22,121 nucleotides of DNA from UBA9676 sp036522155 (GTDB taxonomy: Bacteria > Actinomycetota > Actinomycetes > Streptosporangiales > Streptosporangiaceae), in the NCBI GenBank assembly GCA_036522155.1, contig DATDGI010000234.1, forward strand, positions 1-22,121, written 5' to 3'. The notes under the pieces are model-generated. The model searched no databases. It was not told the DNA's origin and worked only from the letters and a program-made list of their open reading frames with translations. The position numbers and the translations under genes were made by a program. This document shows, piece after piece, positions 1 to 6,055 of this stretch (position 1 is the first letter of the stretch; every line of letters starts with the position of its first letter).

Positions 1-590
1 CGGCCAGGCCCGGTGCGGGCGGGCAGGCTGGCCCGGCCGGCGCCGCCTGGTGGGGCGGCCAGCCACCGCCGCCAGCGCCCCCGCGCGGCGGCCCGCCCCG
101 CCGCCGGTCGCGGGGGGCTACCGCGGCCGGCGTGATCAGCATCCTCGTCGTGCTCTTCCTGGCCGCGGCCGGAGCGACCTACCTGGTCATGCACCGCAAC
201 ACCGGGGGCACCCCGACCCCGGTGCTGACCACCGTCACCGCCACCACCCCTAAGCACGGCAATAGCGGCAGTCCCACCACCCCGGCCAGCTCCGCCCCGC
301 CGCTCAGCCCGGCCGGCACGGTGCAGGACTACTACGCCGCGATCAACGGCCATCATTACGCCCGCGCCTGGCGGCTCGGCGGGAGGAACAGCGGGTCGAG
401 CTACCCGAATTTCGTCAGCGGCTTCACCGGCACCAAGACCGACACCGTGACCATCCTGTCGGTCTCCGGTGACGTGGTGACCGCCCGGGTCGCGGCCCTG
501 CAGACCGACGGCACGGTGAAGACCTACCAGGGCACCTATACCGTCACCAACGGTGTCATCACCCAGTTCAACGTGCACCAGATCAGCTGA
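1..590 (+). CDS. Membrane-anchored protein with small extracytoplasmic domain (5' partial)
   Basis: The reading frame is open to the left edge (frame starting at base 3) and ends at TGA 588-590, so the true start lies outside the window. The visible product begins with a Pro/Gly/Arg-rich cytoplasmic stretch, followed by one hydrophobic segment (VISILVVLFLAAAGATYLVM, about bases 132-191), a Thr/Pro/Ser-rich linker, and a C-terminal domain of about 90 residues starting near VQDYYAAINGHHYARAWRL. The layout of Pro-rich cytoplasmic tail, one membrane helix, linker and NTF2-like or sensor-like outer domain is common at the C-terminus of actinobacterial Ser/Thr protein kinases and of small zinc-ribbon or DUF4190-type membrane proteins. 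No kinase residues are visible, so the N-terminal identity is unknown. It converges on the patatin-like gene with only 9 bases between the two stop codons. ATG or GTG codons inside the frame (for example GTG at 132) would start within the helix and are unlikely real starts. Confidence 0.75.
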   Translation, partial: ARPGAGGQAGPAGAAWWGGQPPPPAPPRGGPPRRRSRGATAAGVISILVVLFLAAAGATYLVMHRNTGGTPTPVLTTVTATTPKHGNSGSPTTPASSAPPLSPAGTVQDYYAAINGHHYARAWRLGGRNSGSSYPNFVSGFTGTKTDTVTILSVSGDVVTARVAALQTDGTVKTYQGTYTVTNGVITQFNVHQIS

Positions 591-599
591 GGACGGCGC

Positions 600-3260
600 T
601 CAGCGGCCGAGGCCGGCCGCCCTGGCCGCGGCCACCGCGCTGCTGCCCAGTTCCCGGTAGGCATCGAACTCGGCCCCATCGAACAGCTGGTAGAGGGTGC
701 TTTCCGTGGGGAAACTCGGATGGCCCGCCGCGTAGGCCTGCACGTCCCACGGCGCGTCCAGCCACCAGCCGAGCTTGCACACCCAGATCGTGCCGGTGTC
801 AGGCAAGGCCGGGCCGCCGGCCGGGCGCGGCCAGCCGGGCAGCCGGGTAAAGGTGCCCTTGGCCCAGGGCTGGAGCACCTCACCAGGGCACAGTCCCTCG
901 CCGGCTGGGCCATCGCTACCCGCAGGTCCACCACCGGCCGCCGGCTGTGCCGTACCGGCTGGGGCCGGGCCGGGCGGAGCCACGCACGGCCGGCCAGCAC
1001 CGTCCGGCCAGCACATCACGGTCGGGTCCAGGCTGATGTCCACCCCGGCGTCGACCCGCGCCTGGGCGATCGCCGCGCCCAGCGTGAACCAGGTGTCCAC
1101 CTTCTCGCCGCTCGCGTCGATGACCACGATCTCGCTCGCCCCTCGCCGCAGCGCCTCCACCAGGCCGAGGTTGTCGTAGTGACCACCGTCGCTGACGCAG
1201 ATCCAGGTCGCACGGTAACTGATGTGGCCGGCCGCTTCCGCCCACAGCAGCCCGAGCGTGGGCTGCAGCATGTGATAGAAGTGCCCACCCACCGTCTGGC
1301 TGAGCCAGCCACGGCTGCTCCGCAGCCGCAGCAGATAGGCCCACAGCCGGGCCTCACTCCGGTTCCACCGTTCGGGCCTCTTCCGCCACAGCGGGTGCGG
1401 CAGCCCGTACCACAGCAGCAGCCGCAGCCCGGTCGGCCAGTGATCGAGGCGGCGCTTCCCGCTGAGCTGCTGGTCAAGCTCCCGGCGGGCCGCGGCGACG
1501 AGTGCGGGGTGCGGCAGCCAGACGCCGAGCCGGACGTTGGTCATGGTGAGCAGGATCCGGTACGCCTGCTTGGTCGCCGCCCCCATCACCGGGTTGACGG
1601 CCGCACCACTGATCGCCGACACGTCGAACAGGGTCAGCCGCCGCGTGCCCACCAGCGTCTCGTAGTCGCTGGTGCTGGCGGTGACCCAGTGCACCGGGTC
1701 TTCCCCGCGCAAGATGACGTGCTCCGGGTCGAAGGTGAGGGACAGCCCGCCGCGCCCGACCGGGACCTCCCGCTCGGCATTGATGTTGGCCGTGGTGCAG
1801 AACACCGGGGCCGGCCGCTGGCCGGCCAGGCTGGACAGCAGCACGCCGGGGGCGGCCACCACCCCGGTGGAGACCGCGCCGCGCCGGGCACCGCCGGTGC
1901 CGGTCCGGCCCACACTGCGGATCACGGCGTAGGCACTGGCCAGCCGCCAGCGGTAGAAATCATGCAGCGAGATCCGGTTGACATCGACCAGCAGCCGCAG
2001 CACCAGCATGAGCGCGAGGGCACCAGTCACCAGCCAGCTGACCGAGGGGCTGTACCCGCTCGCCGCGCCGTCCCTGACCCAGCGCAGCCCGGCCACCACC
2101 ACCGCGAGCACGATCGCGGCACTGCCCAGCCACGGCAGCAGGTAGGTGCGGAACCACCCGCCGAGCCGGGCCGACAACCCGGACGGCGCCGCGGGCGCCT
2201 GGGTCTGGGTCGTGGTTGTGCTGGTGGTCTGGGTCGTGGTGGTGGTCCGGGTGGTGGTGACCTGGCTGGTTGAGCTGCCCTGGCTGGTGGTCACCTGGCC
2301 CTGGGTCGCCAGCAGGTGCCACTGCTGGAGCTTGCCGCGGATGGACTGGCTGATCGCGAGCACGGCCGCGAACACCCCAGCCAGCGCGGCGGGCGTCCAC
2401 TTCCGGCCGGTGCCGAACCCGAGGTCGTCCACGAGTGACTTGACCGGGCCAGGGGAGATCCGGGTCAGCCAGGCCAGCAGGAGCGGGACCAGCAGCATCG
2501 CCACCGCCACGGCGGCCGTGACCAGCACCGCCCAGCCGACCAGGCGGGCCAGCGGCTGGCTGCGGTCGCGGCGGTCGGTGCGGTGTGGCGCCAGCGTCAG
2601 CCACCACCACCAGAAGGCCAGGACCGTCAGCCCGCCCAGAATCGCCGGTGCCAGCCACCAGGTCCAGGCGGTGACCGACGCGGTCCACGGGCCGGGGGCG
2701 GCGCAGCCGGGCGCGGATCCGGGGCAGAGCACCGCCTGCCCCCGCAGCAGCCAGCCCCAGGCGTGCGCGGCCGCGAACACCGGGGCCAAGACCAGGGTGA
2801 AGGTGACCACCGCCCCGACGAGCAGCGAGAGCACCCCGAGCAGCAGGATCGTCGCGTCCGGGACCAGGTAGTGGGTGTTGTCCCGCAGGTGCTGTTCCTC
2901 CGGCGTGCCCGGCGCGTACGCGGCGGCCTGGCCCGGCCCGGCCAGGCCTGGCCCAGCCTGGCCGGTTCCGCCGCCTGGCACGCCGGACTGGGCCAGCCCG
3001 TCGGCCACCAGGGCCCGGGATGCGGCGATGTAGCTGCCCCCCGACACGCTCATGATCAGCCTGGCCCGGGCCAGCAGGCCGATCGACTCCAGCCGCTGCA
3101 GCGCGCCCAGGCAGAACGACGCGGAGCGGATCCCGCCGCCCGAGCAGCAAATGGCCAATTCGGCACCGCGGCCCGGGAATGGATCCGCGGCGGGGGGCGT
3201 ATCAACGGCCGGAACGGCGCTCGCGGCAGCGTCTCCGCCGCCATCGTCAGCAGATCGCAT
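600..3260 (-). CDS. Membrane patatin-like phospholipase family protein
   Basis: This is a predicted serine acyl hydrolase (phospholipase A/lysophospholipase type) embedded in the membrane. Counting from the ATG at 3260 (886 aa), the oxyanion-type motif CSGGGIRSASF lies at about 39-49. The nucleophile elbow SVSGGS has its Ser at about 73, and the catalytic-Asp motif SDGGHYDNLGL has its Asp at about 691. SAISGAAVNPVMGAA (about 548-562) is another block that I associate with bacterial patatin-like proteins of this type. About six hydrophobic segments lie between Ser and Asp (roughly 135-165, 203-223, 241-265, 291-304, 374-394, 406-424), with a Thr/Gln/Ser-rich linker at about 322-353. The membrane block therefore sits inside the hydrolase fold. 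An in-frame ATG at 3317 would add 19 residues, but the ATG at 3260 has a better ribosome site (GGGGAAGG, 8 bases upstream). The gene lies 215 bp downstream of the MshC-like gene on the same strand. The substrate is unknown. Family assignment is firm and the activity is inferred. Confidence 0.88.
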   Translation of the reverse strand: MRSADDGGGDAAASAVPAVDTPPAADPFPGRGAELAICCSGGGIRSASFCLGALQRLESIGLLARARLIMSVSGGSYIAASRALVADGLAQSGVPGGGTGQAGPGLAGPGQAAAYAPGTPEEQHLRDNTHYLVPDATILLLGVLSLLVGAVVTFTLVLAPVFAAAHAWGWLLRGQAVLCPGSAPGCAAPGPWTASVTAWTWWLAPAILGGLTVLAFWWWWLTLAPHRTDRRDRSQPLARLVGWAVLVTAAVAVAMLLVPLLLAWLTRISPGPVKSLVDDLGFGTGRKWTPAALAGVFAAVLAISQSIRGKLQQWHLLATQGQVTTSQGSSTSQVTTTRTTTTTQTTSTTTTQTQAPAAPSGLSARLGGWFRTYLLPWLGSAAIVLAVVVAGLRWVRDGAASGYSPSVSWLVTGALALMLVLRLLVDVNRISLHDFYRWRLASAYAVIRSVGRTGTGGARRGAVSTGVVAAPGVLLSSLAGQRPAPVFCTTANINAEREVPVGRGGLSLTFDPEHVILRGEDPVHWVTASTSDYETLVGTRRLTLFDVSAISGAAVNPVMGAATKQAYRILLTMTNVRLGVWLPHPALVAAARRELDQQLSGKRRLDHWPTGLRLLLWYGLPHPLWRKRPERWNRSEARLWAYLLRLRSSRGWLSQTVGGHFYHMLQPTLGLLWAEAAGHISYRATWICVSDGGHYDNLGLVEALRRGASEIVVIDASGEKVDTWFTLGAAIAQARVDAGVDISLDPTVMCWPDGAGRPCVAPPGPAPAGTAQPAAGGGPAGSDGPAGEGLCPGEVLQPWAKGTFTRLPGWPRPAGGPALPDTGTIWVCKLGWWLDAPWDVQAYAAGHPSFPTESTLYQLFDGAEFDAYRELGSSAVAAARAAGLGR

Positions 3261-3268
3261 CACGGCCG

Positions 3269-3276
3269 CCTTCCCC
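3269..3276 (-). promoter_or_regulatory. Ribosome binding site deciding the patatin start
   Basis: On the minus strand GGGGAAGG ends 8 bases before the ATG at 3260. The upstream in-frame ATG at 3317 has no comparable purine tract, so translation more likely begins at 3260. Confidence 0.5.
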
Positions 3277-3342
3277 GCACCACCCGCCGCCCGTCGCCGC
3301 GGGCACGCCACCGCCATTGTTCCGGTGACCCATTCTCAGCGC

Positions 3343-3348
3343 AGGATA
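3343..3348 (-). promoter_or_regulatory. Candidate -10 box for the patatin gene
   Basis: The 215-bp gap between the MshC-like stop (3476) and the patatin start (3260) contains the most AT-rich stretch in this neighbourhood (about 3320-3410). On the minus strand TATCCT (3348-3343) fits a TAnnnT -10 hexamer and would place the transcript start near 3335. No convincing -35 hexamer is seen at 16-18 bp. This suggests the patatin gene has its own promoter rather than relying only on read-through. Confidence 0.3.
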
Positions 3349-3475
3349 AGCCCGTACAAACACGGCGTGGCAGGCCCAGATATGCCGTTCGGCGGCAAAA
3401 ATCACGATGGCAGGCGCCGGGCCGGCCGAGCCGCCGTGTCAGGTGAGCCGACGGCGTCGGGGCGAGCCGGCCTGG

Positions 3476-4624
3476 TCAGGTGAGCCCGAGAATGGCGGCG
3501 AGAGAGCGGGCCGGCGCGCCACCGGCGTCGATGGCCAGGTCCAGCGCCGCCGGGACGTCGAGGCCGGTGGCGAGCAGCCGGCTCAGCTCGGCCACGGCCG
3601 CCGGCTCGCCCGGCGCCACCCGGGCGGCCGCCTGGTAGAGACCGTCCAGCCTGGCCTGCGCGGCCGCGAGCAGCCCGGGCTGGTAATCCCAGCTCTCCGC
3701 CCACGGCCGGTCCAGGATCATCAGCCGGACCACTGCCGCCGGGTGACCGGCTAGCAGTTCGTCGAGGAGCACCAGGTTGCCGGCCGACTTGGCCATCTTG
3801 GCGCCGTCGACGGTGACGGTGCCCACATGCAGCCACGCCCGTGCGTACGGCCGGACACCGGTGAAGGTCTCGGCCATGGCCGCGTGGTAGGCGTGGTGCG
3901 GGTACTGCAGGTCGGCACCGCCGGCGTGCACATCCACCGCGGAGCCGAACACCGACATCGCCATCGCGGCGCATTCGGCGTGCCACCCCGGGCGGCCCGG
4001 GCCCCACGGCGAGTCCCAGGCCGGGTGGCCCGGCTCGCTGACCTGCCAGACGGCCACGTCCAGCGGATCGTCCTTGGCCGGGTCCTCCGGCCGGCTGCCG
4101 AACTCACGGGACAGCCGCAGGGCCACGGCCTGGTCCAGCCCGGCACGGGCGGCCACGTCGGTGCCACGGAAATGCACGCTCCCGTCCCTGGCGTAGGCCG
4201 CCCCGGTGTCCAGCAGCCCGGCGGCCAGCCGGATGACCTGCCCCACGTACCGGTGGGCGCGCGGCTCGTGCTCGGGGGCCCGGACGTTCAGCGCCGCCAT
4301 GTCCCGGTCGAACTGGAACTGCTGGATCGCCGCGAACGTGTCGTAGGCCGCCCCGGCCCGGCCCGCGGCCGCGTCGAGCACGTCGTCCACGTCGGTGACG
4401 TTGCGGCACACCTCCGGCTCCACGCCGAGGAACCGCAGCGTGCGGCCCAGGGTGTCGACCCAGGCGAAGGCGGCGGCATGCCCGAGGTGGGTCACGTCGT
4501 AGGGGGTGATCCCGCACGCGTAGACGCGGGCGCGGTCGAGCAGTTCGATCCGCTGGCCGGCCAGCACCACCGCGGGCGCAGCCGTGGCCATGTGGGTTCT
4601 GGTCATGACCCCAGTGTCGGCCAT
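3476..4624 (-). CDS. mshC: MshC/CysRS-like cysteine ligase (mycothiol biosynthesis type)
   Basis: This is a class I aminoacyl-tRNA-synthetase fold that activates cysteine. MshC joins Cys to GlcN-inositol in mycothiol synthesis, and CysRS joins Cys to tRNA. Visible marks (382 aa from ATG 4624): YACGITPYDVTHLGH at 35-49, with zinc-ligand Cys37 and the HIGH motif as HLGH 46-49; RPGWHAECAAM at 211-221, with Cys218; GGADLQYPHHAYH at 235-247, giving the zinc His; and KMSKS present as KMAKS 276-280. The GITPYD wording is that of MshC rather than CysRS (usually GPTVYD), and the C-terminus is too short for an anticodon-binding domain, as in MshC. The N-terminus is shorter than usual for MshC, and the usual PHHE is PHHA here, so it could be a paralogue of the main mycothiol enzyme. 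ATGs at 4624, 4606 and 4591 are all possible starts and none has a clear ribosome site. It is divergent from an MDMPI-family gene, 54 bp away. Confidence 0.75.
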   Translation of the reverse strand: MADTGVMTRTHMATAAPAVVLAGQRIELLDRARVYACGITPYDVTHLGHAAAFAWVDTLGRTLRFLGVEPEVCRNVTDVDDVLDAAAGRAGAAYDTFAAIQQFQFDRDMAALNVRAPEHEPRAHRYVGQVIRLAAGLLDTGAAYARDGSVHFRGTDVAARAGLDQAVALRLSREFGSRPEDPAKDDPLDVAVWQVSEPGHPAWDSPWGPGRPGWHAECAAMAMSVFGSAVDVHAGGADLQYPHHAYHAAMAETFTGVRPYARAWLHVGTVTVDGAKMAKSAGNLVLLDELLAGHPAAVVRLMILDRPWAESWDYQPGLLAAAQARLDGLYQAAARVAPGEPAAVAELSRLLATGLDVPAALDLAIDAGGAPARSLAAILGLT

Positions 4625-4665
4625 CGCGGCTGCCCGTGGCGCCGCACGGTGTCAGTGGCCGCAGG

Positions 4666-4671
4666 TAGCCT
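4666..4671 (+). promoter_or_regulatory. -10 box placed for a leaderless mRNA
   Basis: TAGCCT (TAnnnT) is followed by only 7 bases (GCGCACC) and then the ATG at 4679. No purine-rich ribosome site is present. This spacing puts the transcript start on or next to the A of the ATG, the known actinobacterial leaderless arrangement. No clear -35 box is visible. The site lies in the 54-bp gap shared with the divergent MshC-like gene. Confidence 0.5.
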
Positions 4672-4678
4672 GCGCACC

Positions 4679-5476
4679 ATGGACCCCCGTCTCGATTTCC
4701 TTGCCCACCTCGGCCGGGAGTCGGCCCGGTTCGCGGAAGCCGTCGGCGCCGCCGCACCGGATGCCCCGGTGCCGTCCTGTCCCGGCTGGGACGCCGATGA
4801 TCTGCTCTGGCACCTGGCCGAGGTGCAGTGGTTCTGGGGCACGGTGGTACGGGAAAGGCTGGCCACCCCACCGGCCGATGATGCCGGGCCGGAGCGGCCG
4901 CCGGACCGGGCGGGACTGGCCGCCTTCTACCACCGGGCCAGCCAGGATCTGGCCGGTACCCTCGCCGCCACGCCGCCGGACACGGCCGTCTGGACCTGGG
5001 CCGACGACCACACCGCCGGCTTCGTCCGCCGCCGGCAGGCGCACGAGGCGCTGATTCACCGGGTCGACGCCGAACTGGCCGCCGCCGACCGGACCCCGAT
5101 GGACCCGCTGCTCAGCGCCGACGGTGTGGACGAGGCGCTGCGCATCATGTATGGCAGCGTGCCGGGGTGGGCCACCTTCACCCCCGACCCGGGTGCGACG
5201 CTGCGGCTACGGGCGGCCGACACCGGTCACACCTGGCTGGTCACTACCGGGCGGCTCACCGGCACCCGCGCCCGGGACGGCAGCCGCTGCGACGAACCTG
5301 ACCTCCACACCGCCGCCAGTGATACCGGGGGGCCAGCCGCCGCTGTGGTCGAGGGGAACGCGGCCGACCTCGACTGCTGGCTGTGGCGCCGGCCGGAGTA
5401 CGAGCCGGTCACCCAGTCCGGCGATGCCGAGGTGCTGGCCCGCTTCCTGGCCGCGATCGAGGCCGGCATCGACTGA
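4679..5476 (+). CDS. Maleylpyruvate isomerase (MDMPI/DinB) family mycothiol-dependent protein
   Basis: The 265-residue product begins MDPRLDFLAHLGRESARF and matches the four-helix DinB/MDMPI fold at the N-terminus. Metal-ligand candidates are His45 (in DDLLWHLAEVQ) and Glu123/His127 (in QAHEALIHRVDAE). They match the His-Glu-His triad of the Corynebacterium mycothiol-dependent maleylpyruvate isomerase. PSCPGWDADDL (32-42) is the usual family motif preceding the first His. The C-terminal part (about 165-265) is the small domain often present in this family. Many family members use mycothiol or transfer it to substrates, and the true substrate here is unknown. Its divergent neighbour is an MshC-like ligase, which fits a thiol role. 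The ATG at 4679 is preferred because upstream in-frame codons would run into the neighbouring gene and a -10 box lies at leaderless spacing. Confidence 0.88.
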   Translation: MDPRLDFLAHLGRESARFAEAVGAAAPDAPVPSCPGWDADDLLWHLAEVQWFWGTVVRERLATPPADDAGPERPPDRAGLAAFYHRASQDLAGTLAATPPDTAVWTWADDHTAGFVRRRQAHEALIHRVDAELAAADRTPMDPLLSADGVDEALRIMYGSVPGWATFTPDPGATLRLRAADTGHTWLVTTGRLTGTRARDGSRCDEPDLHTAASDTGGPAAAVVEGNAADLDCWLWRRPEYEPVTQSGDAEVLARFLAAIEAGID

Positions 5477-5508
5477 TGCCGTGGCCGGGGCTTCCACCCC
5501 TCCGGCCG

Positions 5509-5538
5509 TAGGATCTGCCGCATATACGCCTGGAGGGG
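5509..5538 (+). promoter_or_regulatory. Candidate -10 box and ribosome site for the rhodanese gene
   Basis: TAGGAT at 5509-5514 fits TAnnnT, and a strong Shine-Dalgarno sequence GGAGGGG lies at 5532-5538, ending 9 bases before the ATG at 5548. No clear -35 box is seen. The 71-bp gap behind the MDMPI-family gene would allow either separate transcription or read-through. Confidence 0.4.
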
Positions 5539-5547
5539 TGGGGGGCG

Positions 5548-6039
5548 ATGTGCGCAGCCAGGAAGCAGAACGATGGGCCGGTGCCGGGCGCGCCGCCGCG
5601 GACGATCCGCGAACTGCTGGCCGAAGCACGCTCCGGCCTGCGCCGGCTGAGCCCGGCCCAGGCCATCCGCGCGGTCCAGCGCGGCGCGATCCTGGTCGAC
5701 ACCCGGCCGGAGTGGCAGCGGCGGGCGGACGGCGACATTCCCGGTGCCGTCGTCATCGAACGCAACCACCTGGAATGGCGCTGCGATCCGGCCAGTCCGG
5801 CCCGGGTACCAGAGGCCACCGGTTATGAGGTGAGCTGGATCGTCTGCTGTGACGAGGGCTACTCGTCCTCGCTGGCCGCGGCATCCCTGCAGGCCCTGGG
5901 CCTGCACCGGGCCACCGACGTGATCGGCGGCTTCCGGGCCTGGCGGGCGGCGGGCCTGCCGGTGATCAGATCGGCGGAACTGGCCAGGCCGCGGCTGCCG
6001 CCATCCCCCGGAGGCGCGGCCGCGCGGGTGCCGGGCTGA
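5548..6039 (+). CDS. Single-domain rhodanese-like sulfurtransferase
   Basis: A 163-aa soluble protein with one rhodanese domain at about 32-143. The N-terminal RLSPAQAIRAVQRGAILVDTRP leads to the conserved acidic D51-T-R. The active-site loop is CDEGYSS with Cys101 as the likely persulfide-carrying residue, directly preceded by Cys100. GGFRAWRAAGLPV (128-140) is the usual C-terminal rhodanese motif. Such proteins move sulfane sulfur between donors and thiol acceptors, and the physiological partner cannot be told. The ATG is supported by a strong GGAGGGG site. The N-terminal 30 residues and the Pro/Arg/Ala-rich tail lie outside the domain. It is downstream of the MDMPI-family gene and converges on the GT39 gene with 10 bases between stop codons. 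Confidence 0.88.
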   Translation: MCAARKQNDGPVPGAPPRTIRELLAEARSGLRRLSPAQAIRAVQRGAILVDTRPEWQRRADGDIPGAVVIERNHLEWRCDPASPARVPEATGYEVSWIVCCDEGYSSSLAAASLQALGLHRATDVIGGFRAWRAAGLPVIRSAELARPRLPPSPGGAAARVPG

Positions 6040-6055
6040 CCGGCGCCGGTCAGCC
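6034..6055. terminator. 22-bp perfect palindrome spanning both stop codons (bidirectional hairpin)
   Basis: The bases form a perfect 22-bp palindrome centred between 6044 and 6045, with core CTGACCGGCGCCGGTCAG. As RNA it folds to a 9-bp stem with a 4-base GCGC loop on either strand. The rhodanese TGA (6037-6039) and the GT39 TGA (6052-6050 on the minus strand) are its mirror-image elements. No U-tract follows on either side, which is common for hairpin terminators in high-GC actinobacteria. The bidirectional terminator role is inferred. Confidence 0.6.

Noticed and set aside
720..2273. A 517-codon open frame on the plus strand inside the patatin gene
   Set aside because: The composition is Arg/Pro/Gln/His-rich with no recognisable motif, and it lies antisense to conserved catalytic motifs of the patatin-like protein.
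3432..3456. Stem CGCCGT/ACGGCG downstream of the MshC-like gene as a terminator
   Set aside because: Only 6 bp with a 13-base loop in GC-rich DNA, where such pairs arise readily by chance.
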